Source of the DNA: Cucumis sativus
Lineage: Eukaryota > Streptophyta > Magnoliopsida > Cucurbitales > Cucurbitaceae
Reading direction: 5' to 3'
Assembly (NCBI RefSeq): GCF_000004075.3
Contig: NC_026655.2
Location: 18,523,489 to 18,587,488 of the forward strand
Length of the DNA: 64,000 nucleotides
Shown: piece after piece, positions 46,697 through 60,279 of the stretch
How the letters are laid out: each line of letters opens with the position of its first letter
Position numbering within the stretch: position 1 is the first letter of the stretch
Notes under the pieces: generated by a model
The model's database searches: none
Seen by the model: the letters and a program-made list of their open reading frames with translations, nothing else
Told to the model about the DNA's origin: nothing
Made by a program: the position numbers and the translations under genes

Positions 46697-48984
46697 TTGA
46701 ATTTAATTACTAAATTTGTAATCCCAATATTTAGTCGGTGACAAAGGAATCTAAAATATAATAGATATATTTTTTAAAAATATTTTAGTTCTTTTTTTAT
46801 ATTTATAAATACTCTTTGTTTTAAATGCAATTTAAGTAATTTAATTGAAAATTTTCAATAAAAAACTTATTCTTTTTCAAATTTATCTTCACCATTACTT
46901 AGGAGAATTGTAACAAATTTTAGATTTGATCCACCATATACATTATATCCTTTTATAGATAATTTTTATATATTTTTAAAAATATAAATTCAAGTTAGGA
47001 ATATGTCAAAATTTAATAATAGAAAGAATATAGATCAAAATTTTGATTTAAATTCGGGACAAAAATCTTGGAGTTTTGTGAAATTTGATTATAACTAAAT
47101 ACAATTTGATTCAAATTCAACATTTGATCTAACTTATGTTTTTTAAATTTAACTAATCGGGGAATTATAATTTGGTTACTCTAATTACCCTGAGTTAAAT
47201 AAAAAATCTATTTCTAAACATGAATATTGTTTTTAGAGTGGAGTTTGAGATTTAACAAAAATATACATCAAGATATCTACGAATTTAAATACATAATAAT
47301 GTTAATTTAAACTTTTCATAACACTGAAATAGATAGATGATAATCTTAATTCAAAAGTGATAAAAAAAAATTAAATGTGATTTGATTAGACATTTATCCA
47401 TTATACCAACCAGAAGCAGCCCCCGAAAAAGAAAATTTGTCATTGTTAACTTCATTACCTTTTTGGCTCTTTCTTGTTAACTTCCCGACTTACAATGGCA
47501 CAGTTGAAGATTAAAAAGAAAACATTGGATTTTGGAGAGTGGAACCCATTAAAAAGGTGTGGAGCATTCAATACACAAAAACATTTGATTCATATATAAA
47601 TAAATATTTATATTTATATCATATATTTTTGTAATTTTGTGTCGGTGTTTGTTGGGAATAATAATTGAAATAATTTCTTTCTTTCATTTTTTTTTTGGTA
47701 TGTGGGAGAGGTAAAAAGGATAGAGGAATTGAGAGTCGCCACCTTCGGTTCAAATATCAACATCTATGTGTTTGTGTTTCAGACTTTGAGTAGATATGGA
47801 CCATATAACAATGGCTTTAGTTACGTTTTTTTTCTTTCTTGAAATTGACTACTAATAACTAATAATCACATCACTCCTTTCTTATTCACGCATTTCTATA
47901 TCTCTCTTCCTCTGATTTATTGCTCCATTTCCACCTCAATATTCGTGCCTACATTTTTCAATGTTAACAGAAGTAAAATTAGTATACACTGCAGTATTTG
48001 TTCATAACCAAAGATCAATCAACCCTAAATTTGTTTTACCGGGAAGAATTGCGTACAAGACGAAAGAAGGATCAAGGATCAGTGTGTGTTTAGTCGCACA
48101 CTTTCATTCTCAGTAAAATATTTAGACATCTATAACTAAGTTGGTTTATATAAAATAGTCATTTGTAATTAATGCATTATTTTATAATTAATTTTGTAAA
48201 TTCAATTAAAGTTTTACATCCGTTAGATAAGAAAATTATCTTGGATATATAAGTAAGAATAACTATTTTGGGCTTTCTTGTCACACTATTTATATAATAA
48301 TGATATTAATTGATATGTTGTTATATTTGATTTCGTAAGATATATTTACACTCCTTAGGTCTTTAGGTGTGCTTAGCCTCAAAAAATTAGATTTATGAAC
48401 TCGTCCTCCTTTGTATCATCTCTACCTCTAATTTTCTTGAAATTTCAATTAACATGTGTAGGATGATGACGAGCCTTTATTATGATTCTTTAATGGGTTA
48501 GTAGTGATTGTCGAGAGAGATTAGAGGGGTGGAGTTCAGAGGAGATAAGGAAAAAGAGAATTTTTGTAGGTTCTTTTTTTCAAACTCCACTATTGTTTGG
48601 TCCAACCCGCTGCCAAAAACATCAATACCATATCAATTTGTTTCCTTTCATGGTTAAAGAGTTGGAATTCTTGAAAGAACAAATTTTAAAGTTTTCCTTA
48701 TGAAATATTTCTATACTCGTACCTTTCAAGACTATCTTCTTACAAATGGTAGATCTAATGGCTATGTATTTTATAGTCTGTATATATTCTTATCAGCATC
48801 TCAACTTTATATTAGATAATTATTGCTGTTTTTTTTTCTTTTTATCAGGAAAATTAATTGAAAACAATTTAAAAAAACCTGTTGAAAAGAGCAAATTCCT
48901 CCACTGTAATAAATTTATTATGATGAGATACCCCAAAATAAATGTAGTAAAACAGTATAGGGAGAAATGAAAAACCATGCCCCA

Positions 48985-48994
48985 GTCACGTGAC
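48985..48994. promoter_or_regulatory. Palindromic GTCACGTGAC (G-box core)
   Basis: Perfect 10-base palindrome in the 43.5-50.5 kb spacer, without an adjacent gene; function unknown. Confidence 0.3.
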
Positions 48995-49700
48995 TCCATC
49001 TCTCCCTGACAAAATTAATTCCCCAACGTACACCTTATAATTATTAAGTTTTTTTTTTCTTTTTTTTTTTAAAAAAAATCTAGAAGTAACATTTTAAAAT
49101 GCTTTCAGGACAATCTCATACTTTTCAGACTTTTGTCGATTTAGTTTCATGTCCATATCCCCAATTTAATATTCCATATACTTTCATCCAAACAAATTGT
49201 TAATTATAACTTTTGATATTATTATTTAATTAAACTCGGTTTGGTGTATAAATCCTTGTCTAGACTTGTCTTCAGGTGCTGTTTCCTCTCTTCATGGACT
49301 TCATTTGAATTGAATTGACAACAACATATATAACTCATATTCGTGTCCTTACATAAGTGTTAAATTGGACTAAGTTTGTATGGATATTATTGCCTCTCGA
49401 AGTAGATGAATGATACTGTTTATAAAATTCAATATCATCAAACATCCACCTGACAAGTATGCAATATAGATGATTTTTAGTACATTAACCGAGAGTTACC
49501 TATGTTCAATCAAACTAATCCAACCTCATCTTTTAACTTTAAGCTTCTGAAAACATACATAAAACTAGATTTTATCTAACATCTGTTGTCCCTTCTAGAG
49601 CAATAAGATAAGAATAAAGAAGAGCATCCTCATCCTCTAGTCTAAATAGAAATTTTTAAAAGATGAAACTAAAATTCAACGTGACATTATAAATTAACAA

Positions 49701-49737
49701 GAAAAAGAAGAAAAAGAAGAAAAAGAAGAAAAAGAAA
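49701..49737. repeat. Purine-rich simple repeat (GAAAAAGAA)n
   Basis: About four units of gaaaaagaa, on the 3' side of XTH member 3. Confidence 0.85.
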
Positions 49738-50426
49738 ATTGGTGAGTAATTAGTAAGAGATGTTGGTAACAAAGAGAAAATTGGATTGACAGCGTGAACT
49801 TTTCAGTACCCTTAAATTCCCAACACATCTCGTATCATCTCTGACATATTTCCCTCCTGGATGTCTGGAGAATTTCACTTTTATTCCTTCCTATACAGTA
49901 TACATTATAATATTATATAAAACAAAATATAAGAAATTATCAGTAGCATCCCTATAACGTCGTGGAGCAGAGCAGCCTGCTCAAATATTCAATTCAGTGG
50001 AAAATTAATACGAAGATTATTGTATAAATAATTAAACGATAGTAAACAAATTTAAGCACATCACATCTGGGGTTCAAGTCTCCAAATTGTACTTTAGAAA
50101 AAAGAAGTAAACAAATTAAAATAATATTCAAAACTCAATCAACCGACAAGTAGATAGAAGCAAAATTAACATTTGCCTTTGGATGAAAAGAGCATCTGAC
50201 AGATTATATATTATTAATCTTTCCCAAATATAGGAGTGAAAAAAAGAAAGAAAAGGGAAACAGGAAAACAGAACCACGTACACAATATAGCCATGCAAAA
50301 CCAGATATACATATTGTTATATACAATAATACAACAATAGGACTAAATATATATATGTGATTAATTTTATTAGTAATTTAATTTAATTTAATTAATTAAA
50401 ATATGATGTATCCATCCAAATTTTGT

Positions 50427-50467
50427 ACGGCAAGGCAAGGCAAGGAAAGGAAAGGAAAGGAAGGCAA
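50427..50467. repeat. Simple repeat (AAGGC/AAGGA)n
   Basis: Pentamer repeats ggcaa and ggaaa just downstream of the XTH member 3 stop codon, probably in its 3' UTR. Confidence 0.85.
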
Positions 50468-50494
50468 ATGTGCAATGTGGGGGCATGACCAAAT

Positions 50495-51873
50495 CTAAGA
50501 GGCAAGTGAACACTCCGGAGGGTAGCCTTGAGGGAATCTCTTGGCGTCGGTACAATAATTGTATATCATGTAATTCCTCTGAACCCACTTCATCCTTTGT
50601 TGTCGAGTAATGTCAAGATTTTCCGACAGCCATCCTCTCCCCCCCACATTCGTTCCTGACGAACACGACGACGCTCCCCCCGACCACACACAAACGTTCG
50701 CGTTGAAGTTTCTGTACGCCGCTGTGAATGGAGCTTTTGACCAATCTGTCTTCACTAGCCCTCCTCTTGTCGCCCAGTCGTCTGCGTTCCATAGACTCGA
50801 GTACAGTCTCATCGGTTGGTTTTTTGGAAACAGAACCCCCGAGGATTCGTGGTTCTTGAACTCTCTGATCGGTGTTCCATCTACCGAGAATCTGTCGAAC
50901 CAACCAAAACAAATATGGTTATCCTAGCACACCAAACAGACCACTGAAAAATTGATACACAGATTAATTTACCGGCGTTAAAAACAGTTTATGATTAAAG
51001 CGAATAATTCAAAACATCCAGTCTCTAGAATTCTATAATTATTGTGACAGATTAGATTTTTTAAACTAGTGAAAATCATAAATAACATAACTAAATTTAG
51101 CAATACTCTGTTTTTTTTTTTTCAAAGTGTCAAAATTTAACAATACTTTGTTTATTATTATTATTTTTTTTGGTGTTCAAGCTGTTAGATATAAGATTCA
51201 AGTCATTCCCACGTAAATAAACATAAATTTTAGTTATGTTTTCAACGTGTGATACCATGTTAAAAGACAATCAATTGATTGATTGGTTTGATTCTTACAT
51301 GATTCCTTGGGGATTCCAGAGGATTGAATAGGTGTGGAAATCATAGGTAGGATCAAACCAAAGGTGAAACTGTTGTTCTCTGTCGCCTTTGCCTTGGGTG
51401 TAAACATTAGTATGAAGAGTATAAGGATCACCGCTGAGATTTCCCAAGAATTCAAAGTCTATTTCATCCCACGTCGAGCCTTGGGATTTAAGCTAAGAAG
51501 AAGAAGAAAAAAAGAAAGCAAAATGAGGAAAGTAATCAACAAAAAAAAAAACATATAGATAAATACGTAACATCATTATATGGTAATTAAAGTAACATAC
51601 ATAATAAGTAGTGACAGTGCCAGCAGAGTTTCCAGGGACAAGTTTAAGTTGCATATCAATTTTACCATAAAGGTAAACATTCTTAGACTGAAAGCCAGAG
51701 CCAGAGCCTCGGTCTAAAGAAAGAGTAAGAAGGTCACCATTATTGAGAATTTTGGCACGGTCATTACCCCAAGTGATTTCAAAGTCATTGTAAAAGTTAC
51801 CACAAAAAACAGAGGAAACAGAGAGAAGAGATAGGAAGAGTAAGAGAGATGAGAAAGGAGAAGGAGTAGCCAT
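50495..51873 (-). CDS. Xyloglucan endotransglucosylase/hydrolase (XTH22/23 type), array member 3
   Basis: Exons 51873-51601, 51492-51299 and 50891-50495 (TAG), in phase, 287 aa. Signal peptide [19 protein letters not shown] (about residues 6-25), [23 protein letters not shown] plus N-L-S glycosylation site, [29 protein letters not shown] and the C-terminal [18 protein letters not shown]. Enzyme of wall xyloglucan remodelling, secreted to the apoplast. The usual TWGDGRAK is TWGNDRAK here. The conserved PGNSAGTVT is intact, unlike members 1 and 2. A probable TATA box lies 135 bases upstream, and the leader between carries a (CA/CT)n microsatellite. Confidence 0.93.
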
Positions 51874-51951
51874 GGGATATGTTTGAGTAATTTTGGGAAG
51901 AAGTGAAGTGGGGGTGTGAGCGTGGGGGGAATTTGAATAATATTAGAGAGA

Positions 51952-51973
51952 GAGTGTGTGTGTGTGTGTGTGT
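51952..51973. repeat. Microsatellite (TG)n in the XTH member 3 leader
   Basis: About eleven TG units preceded by (GA)n, located between the TATA box and the ATG of the - strand XTH, so it probably reads as CA/CT in its 5' UTR. Confidence 0.9.
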
Positions 51974-52005
51974 TTTTGGAGTTAGGGGAGAGGGAAAGTG
52001 GAATT

Positions 52006-52013
52006 ATTTATAG
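52006..52013 (-). promoter_or_regulatory. Probable TATA box of XTH array member 3
   Basis: CTATAAAT on the - strand, identical to that of member 2, 133 bases upstream of the ATG at 51873. Confidence 0.5.
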
Positions 52014-54931
52014 TAAGGAAAAAGGAGATAAGGGAAGGGGAGGAAGAAGGAGGGTTGCGTGTATAGAGCTAAATTGTGGGGTAGGAGAAGTAGGAAGTAA
52101 GAGCTGGACACAGATGGCAATGAGTGTGGGTCTGCATGAATTTTTGAAATTTTGGATTCTCATATGTATATGACACCCTAACCTCTTCACTAAATTACAC
52201 ACCCCCACACATTTTTCTAAATATCACCCCTCACCTCACAACATTAATATACTATTTTCCCACTCATTTTCAGATATTACTTCTACTTTTATTTTCATGT
52301 AATATCATATTAAGATAGACTGCCACTCTTACTAATTAGACAATTAGGTTGATGATATCTCTTAAGGGTTGCTCAAGGGAAGCCCTAAAGCTTACATGTA
52401 TTAGGTTTAAACCCAAAGGATATGTATATTGAAAGGAGATATAGAAGAGCATATGTTCCCAACAGAAAAGTTAGTATCTAAAAATTTGGGTATTAATTAT
52501 AGACAACTATTAGAAGAAGTGCATAATAAATAACACAATTACGACCCTCCTTCTTGTGTGTTTAGCTCCTTCTTGTGTATTTTACTAAACTATATATTTT
52601 TCAAACTAAATAAACATGAAAGTATGGCGATAAATTGAGTACCAATAAAAGTCTAGTTAGGAATGAAAAACAAGATCGTGAGAACCAATAAGACTCATGT
52701 TATCTAATACATCTAAAAAAGGCAATCAACAGGTCATTGATAATTGGGTGAAGAAGAAGAAAAGAAAATGCAATGGTACTATTTTTGAATACACATCCAA
52801 AATAGTTTATAAAGATGGAACTTTTCCTTTTCCTTTTCCTTAAAATTTGTTTTCAGGCTCCCACTTGTTGTTTTACCTTTTCAATTAATAATCAAATCCT
52901 TTTTATAGTGTTCTTCCCCCCATTCATCTAAAACCCCAACTCCCATCTTTTCTATCATCTTTCAAATTTTATAAATCACACAATTCATACTTCTGGATAA
53001 CCACTTTTTCATCCACCACCCTTTTTCTTAATAAAGTACCACTTAATTACTTAACTTCTTAATTACTTTCATTTTCTTCTTAAAACTATGGCTAACACTT
53101 CTCTTACCGTCACTTTCATTTGGTAAATTAATGGTTTATTACAACACAATTAGTAAGTACTTCATAAAGTCAATGAGAGGGCCCCAGAATTAGATAACTC
53201 TAATTTATTTATAACCCATCTAACTCAATAATGCTTCAGTAACTCAACTATTGAAGGTATAAAAATAGCAAAATAATAATAATACAAAAAAGTTATATCA
53301 TATATATAATATTTATATATATGAAAGGCTCATTCACTTGAATTATTTATTACGCAACCTAACTCAATGCTCATCCATTCACGTACATACAAAAACACAC
53401 GAGGAAAATTAGAGAAATAAATAACAAAATAACAAAACCACTGCCCAATAGAAACACACACACTGCAAATTATTACTTCTCTTTTTTATAATATATTTTT
53501 GTTTCCTTTTTCCTTTTTAGAACCCAACGAATTAGATTTTTCTTTTTCCTTTCAACAAAATTATATAAAAAAAAATATCCATACTTTAATCAGAATAATA
53601 CGACAGACATGAAATAACAACATATGGAAAATATCTCCCAAGAGCATGAGGTGTATGTATAATACATTATGCATTCGTAGTATATGAACGTGTGGTTATA
53701 TATATATATAGTAGTCCATTTATCTTATAAAAATAATATAATATGATTTCTTAATTTTTTTTTAACGTAGGAACTTTGATGTGTGCAGAGAGTTGGTAGA
53801 CGTTCATGAAAGATTTTAATTGGCTATACCAATTTTCTCTACCACAATTTGAATTTTTATTTTCCTTGTGTGTGTGTGTTGGGACTTGAGAATGACAAAT
53901 TGATTTCTTTCATTTTCAATTGTATATAGTTTGAAGTTAGATGTGTTAGGGAGTGAAAGAAAAAGTTAGTTCAAAGCTAGGCTACTACAATGTAAATATG
54001 AATGGACAAAATAATAGGCATTATTGGAGAAAGAAAATTGAATTGATCACAATATCTACCATTCATTGGTTGTGAGTACTTATTGCAATTTGGCCCCCTA
54101 AAAGTCATTTTCCTTTTGCCTTTCATACCCTTACCTACTTTGCAAGCTGGCTTTAGTCTGTTGTTTCATATACTATAATTTTACATCTCATCACCTTTAA
54201 CTACTTTGGATTAATTTAGGAATCAAAACTTTTTTGTGTTTAATTTCCATAATATATTTAATTACCTATAATTAACATTTGCTATAAAGTAGCTTTAACA
54301 ATTTGCTAACCAACAACTTCAAGGGCTCTATCTCTCATCCTTTCTATGTAAATATGGATTACTTAGACAATAATTATACTAATATTCAATTAAATCTTTG
54401 ATTTTATATAGTACTGATTGATTGTGAGAATATAATTAAGGTATTAAATCTCCTAAACATTGTTGATTAACTGGCAGTGTTGATGAATGAGATGTTATAC
54501 ATAAGACATATCGAAAGGGTAATAAATTTGCAGCAAATTTATCCAAACCTACTTCCATGGCTCAAGCCCCACCCTCACGTGATCAAGTTTCTCATTATTG
54601 TTAATTTCTTGGGGGGGTTCCCTAGAGTATTGAATTGATCATAACTAGTACATATAAATTCTAGTTATTATGTAATAACTTCATTAACTTAAATTCAAAG
54701 AAAAACAAAGCGAGAATAATCCAACTGAGATCCAGTATTACATATTAATTGTATAGTAGCTAAGTTGTTAATTTTCTTTTATTGGTTACTTTTGTTGATC
54801 ACCCATCCTTACTATTGTTGGATTTAAAGAGAAGTTTCCTTGGTGGATGAATAAGATGACATGCATTCATTTTCTTTTAATATCAATAATATGGTACCAA
54901 AGTCTACAAAATTCAAACGGATAATAGATTT

Positions 54932-54953
54932 AATAAAATAAAATAAAATAAAA
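54932..54953. repeat. Simple repeat (AAATA)n
   Basis: Four tandem aaata pentamers. Confidence 0.8.
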
Positions 54954-57900
54954 ATTCGATCAAAATTGGTGCACAGATCCTTTTCTTTTATGCTGAGAAT
55001 AATATTTATTACGCTATATTATATGAACCAAAATAAGTGTCGATTAAAGTTGAATCCAATATAGAAAATGAAGCAAATTATCGGTTTTAATATATAGATT
55101 TTTTTTTAAAAAGTTTACAATGGTATTTTAAGAGAATAAAAAATAGAGTTATGAAAGGCAGCCCCCACTAATTTATATTGGAGGGCCAAACTCAAAATAA
55201 TTGATAATATTATTTAGAAGAGGAAAATGCATTCTAACCCTATATATTCAAAATTGATTTTAAAAACCATTGAAATCGCTTTTGTCATCTTTGTAGGGTT
55301 TTGTATGGATAGTTTTAAAATCGTTTTAATGATTCAAAATTAATTTAGTTTCAAATCAAAATTAGTTTGGAAGAATTGAAAACGTATTTTTGAAAATGAC
55401 AAATTTTTGACAAATATAGAGATATCTCGAATCTAGGGTTTGATGCATTATTTCAAGTTATATAAAGATGCAGCAACGTGTAATTTTAATAATAATTAAT
55501 TAACTACACCATGTAAGTGAGCATTAAATTAGAGTAAGTTTATATATAATATAAAGTATGAATGTCACAGGTCTCGATGAGATAAAGAAAGCTGATGGAT
55601 GAAGTATAGGGTATGAAGTTGATTTAATTTTTATTCTTATTTTAAATTTATTTGAGGTTCTAAAAGCATTATCTTTAGAGATAAACAAGCATGTCTTTGT
55701 CTATGTGTTTGGGATTTGATGTTTATCTCTCATAAATTAGCTGTCATGAAACAAATTAACTTTGATTTGATTTCCCACTTGTCAACCATTAATATCCATA
55801 GCAAATATCATTAGCCCCATATAAATTACAATTTTTATGCATCATTAAATACGTATCATATACTCTACCCCTACTAATATATATTAATTTCGACATTTTG
55901 GAAATTTCTTCTCTAATCAATTTTCCCTCTCACCAAATTTAATTAATTAATTTCTAATTTTGGTTATAGTTTTATTTTAGAAAATTTTTTATAATAACAA
56001 AATTGTTAAAATATTTATAAATTTGGTAAAGTTTCAAAGTTTATCAATAATACATACTAATAGACATCTATCAATATCTATAATTTTTTACATCTCTTGA
56101 GTATAATGTTTGTTTTTAGTTAAATTATAGACCAAAAGTAATTTTTTTTAGTTTTGATGAAAGTATTGGTAAAAAGAAGCGGATGAGGAAGTAAGGAACT
56201 GTGGAGTGAAAAGTAATATTTATATGTTAATTAACTTTTTAAAAGTAGAAAATAAAATATAATTAATTACCAAATAGATGCTTAAGATATGAAGCAAAAT
56301 TTAATTAAATAATTAAAAGACATAAAAAAGTTTTATAAAAAGTCGAGAATAATACATGATCCAAGAACTCTCAACAACCATTTAAGTTTATAAAAAACCT
56401 TCCATTAAGAAAGCTTTAAAGCATTCAAGAGTTTGAGTATCGATGCCTATAATTATAAAAAAAACAGAAAAAGAAAAACTTTCTTTTAATTACGAATGAT
56501 TGTAATTTTTATATTGTGGAGAGTGTAGATCGAACCACTCACTTTAATGATAAAAGAAATCATATCAATTACTATTAAGTTAAGTTCAATCATTTTGACA
56601 ATCATTAACAAGTTAATTATAATACCATCTTTAAAATCTAATTAATCGTTTCTCTTTTAATAACAAAATAAAAAATTAGTTAGCACTTTGAAAATAAATC
56701 CAAACACATCAATTAATTATACATCTAATTTTTATTTGATAGTCTCATCCCATTCATTTTAGAAGAGATTGGAATAATTGAAACGGCAAATTTTAAGTTA
56801 AATTTATCTCAAGCACTTAAGAATATAATTCTTTTTAACCTAAAAATATATTGCATCTCATTTAAACTTTGTAACTTGAAAGATACAATTCATTTCAAGT
56901 TTTGAAGGATATAATTTTTCTAAATCACTTGATCACATTGAAAGAATATAACTTTTGTCAATCTCTCAACATTAAAAACTTTGAAACTCCAAAGCTTTGA
57001 ATATATTTAAATATTGAAGTTTTAAGATCTACAGAACCAAACACTCACAGAAAGCTTTGAAAATCAAAAGACAAACTAAAATTTAAAAGATCAACTTTTG
57101 CTCTTTTGAAGATTCAAAGACTAAACGACTCATAAACCTTTAAGAGAAGACCAAAAAGGTTCCCTAGACCTCTTGAAATTAGAAATCTCATAGACTGATT
57201 CAAGCATATTAACATACTAGAGACCGTTCTAAGTCAATCAACAAGCTAGAAGTTGATCCAAATTGATCAACAAACTAAAAGATTGCTCCAAACTAATTAA
57301 TTAACAAGTCCAAAGGTTGTCCACAAGAAGATCTATCATAAAATCTAAAGATCGATCATCCAAGAAGATCAACAAACTTAAAGATTAAAGCCCAAACAGT
57401 TGCTCTAAGTTAATCGCTCCAAAGTCTGGTTTTTTTAAAAAAATATCAAGCACAAATGTCGATCATTCAGAAAATCTACAAATTTAAAAACTAAAGCCCA
57501 AAGATCACTTCAAAGATATTCAACAACTCTCCAAAGTCAGATACTTGATAGCACTAAAGATTTGCTAATGCACTTTGCTTAAATCGAGATTGTTCATAGG
57601 TTTTATGTCTTTAACTGACTACTTTATAGATATTAAGCATTTAAAAGGTAGAATGTGACATTATTGAAGAAATGGAACTAAAATGTGTCAAATAATTACA
57701 TCAACGAAAAAAGAGAAAACCAAAATTACGAAATTGCTCCTAGTTGATAGAGCATAGTTACGCTCGCTCAACACTACAGCAAAGAAAACCTCATTTTCAA
57801 ACAATTCCCAGTGGGCGACTACACTTGATTAAAGTAAGATAAAATTTGAAAATGTTTCAAAAGTAAAATCAGATGTTGAAACACTTCCATTTTTGTGAAA

Positions 57901-59499
57901 AATAACTTTTAGTAAAAAAGAAAGAAAATGTAAATTTAAGACGCATAAAGAATGAATTAATCAGATAGAGTTAGTTAAAAGAGGGTAAAATTTGACCAAG
58001 TTTTGGAAGGGAAATTAAGAAAATCTCAAAGAAAAAAAAAAGAGAAAAGGATGCATAGGTAATTAAATGAGTTGATGGCTACGTTTGAGCTTCAATGAAT
58101 GCAAATCCGTGAGATGTGTGAAGTGAACTTAGATAATTTATGAGTACTGATGAAAAGGATTATGGGCATTCGGTTGATGAAGGAAGACAAGGACGAAACA
58201 CACCCTCTAATGTTAAAAGCACCGAATAAACCCATCCCATCATTCCTACATTTATCGGTAAATTTTGTCACAATCTTCCCCCCCATCAACTCCCCCATCA
58301 TATATACTTTTCTTCAATACCACTCACTTTTCCATTGTATATAAACTCTCAAACTTAATTGTCTATTATGTAACACATTTGAAAACCACAAATGATAATT
58401 GAAATTCCATACGTGTATACCACTCCTTAGAAGAAGAAAAGAAGAGTGATTCTATTTTAGAAAATAAAGAATAAGAAATTCATTCGAAGATGTTTAAGCA
58501 ATAATGTGTGTGAATGGCAACGGCCGTTCAATCTTGGTAATGAAAGAATGATTATGATCGCTCATCATTTTCAAATAGATTTATTTCTAACCCAATCAAT
58601 ATATAACTACAATTTTAAGTAAAAAACAAAATAAAAATTTATGTAAAACATGATTGTTGTTGTTATGAAAGTTTATAGAATTTTAGTTTTAATTTCTAAA
58701 ACAAACAAACAAGGTTGATTGTACGTATGCATATATTATATATTATTATATGTATAAAAAAAGTTTGATTCGAATAAGTGCAAATGATATGAGAAAAATA
58801 ATACAATTTTTATTACAACCTTGAATTGAAGGCTAATAAAAGCACAAGGGAATGGAATACGTAATAAGAAAAGTAGAAAGATAATAAGAAGTCAAAATAT
58901 TTGGCCTTATAGTGCGTGGGTTGGGTAGAGTTGAGAAGCCGGATAAGGATAACAATATTGAATCAACAATCATACTATTTAAATATTTGTTTTTTTCTAA
59001 AGGAAAAGTTAGAATAGTGATAGAGGAAATACAAATCAATAAAATAAAGTTTTGGGACCAAAGGGTGGCACACCACAAGGTGAGCTACATAATAATAACT
59101 AAAAAAATGTGACTAATTAAGGTCACATTTAGGGAAGGGTGGAGAATATATATATATATGTGGGAGAAATTAATCATAATTATATGGCCAAATAACTCAA
59201 TTTTAAAATCGATCCATATGGGTTTTTCTGAAATACTTGAAAAATATTTAAACATATTTTAAATTTAAGTTACAATATTATACATTTGACCTGGAAACTA
59301 TTTTGGCATATTCATGGAATAGGAAATACTCTAACAAAGAAACTTTTCCTAAACTCCAATTATGAATCCAATTATAAAATGTTAATTAAGGAGTAGGGGT
59401 AGAGTAGAGTACTTTGAAGTTTGAGCCTTATTTTGGCTAGAAATGATTGTAACACGACCGTAGGAGGGCGCCGAAAGGGTAGCCATGTAACAGAATATG

Positions 59500-59542
59500 G
59501 GCAGGGCAGGGCAGTGCAGGAGGAACCCAACCCAACCCAACT
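59500..59542. repeat. G-rich (GGGCA)n followed by (AACCC)n pentamers
   Basis: gggcagggcagggcagtgca followed closely by aacccaacccaacccaac, in a local GC-rich island within very AT-rich DNA. Confidence 0.85.
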
Positions 59543-60073
59543 TTGCCTCCTGCTCCATATCATCAAAATAAGGCCGGCCATCCTTTGTGTTGTTGCGCCA
59601 TTCATTCCTATTATAATATTGCTCATTTTACTCTCCTTTTCCTTTTTCTACTGCCTATTTTCTAATTACAATTTTCTATTTAACTAAACTATGTTTATAT
59701 TGTTTTTGTGTGATTACAATGAGTATTCTTTTGTATTTTTCCTTTCCTTTTCAGTAATGGATTAAAATAATTGTTTATTTATATGGTCAAATTTAGTATA
59801 GGTTCGTAAGGTTTGAATCTCTTTTAATTCTACTCTTTTATATATATATCTAAAATAGTAATAATATCATCAATTAGTCTAGTTGTAAAACTACCTTTTA
59901 ATCCTTTAGACTTAGGTTCAATGATCTCTTTACATTTTTTAATAAAAATTTTGGGTTTCTACTGCTATAACTTTTGGTATGATTAAAAGTATTACATGTA
60001 TAAAAATGATTATAGTTAAAATATATTATTAAAATCTCAAAATTTATTAAATTAATAATTTAATTTTAGATTT

Positions 60074-60279
60074 AAAATATTAACCTATATAACAATATTT
60101 TAAATCGTAAATATAAAAAAAAATCTTAAAATTGATTAATGATAGACTAATATTTATAACATTTGGTATTTGGTCTATAAACACCACAGTAATCAATCAA
60201 CAATAAAAATTTATAGTTGGTAGATTATTATATTTGTAATTTTTTAAAATGTTATTATATATTTTATTATTTTAATTAT
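60074..60279. mobile_element. MITE-like element, family copy 3
   Basis: About 206 bases. The left end attaacctatataacaatat and the right end gttattatatattttattat with a following ttaatta are imperfect inverted repeats like those of the 46.5 kb copy. The interior carries taatgatagac. No coding capacity. Confidence 0.55.

Larger units (their letters stand above)
43565..50494. other. Gene-free spacer between XTH members 2 and 3
   Basis: About 7 kb, very AT-rich. Contains two MITE-like elements (44388-44729, 46472-46696), a palindromic G-box at 48985-48994, and purine-rich simple repeats at 49701-49737 and 50427-50467. No coding region recognised. Confidence 0.6.

Noticed and set aside
58092-58344. 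Overlapping open frames on both strands near 58.2 kb
   Set aside because: Short, no homology recognised, and no splice partners.
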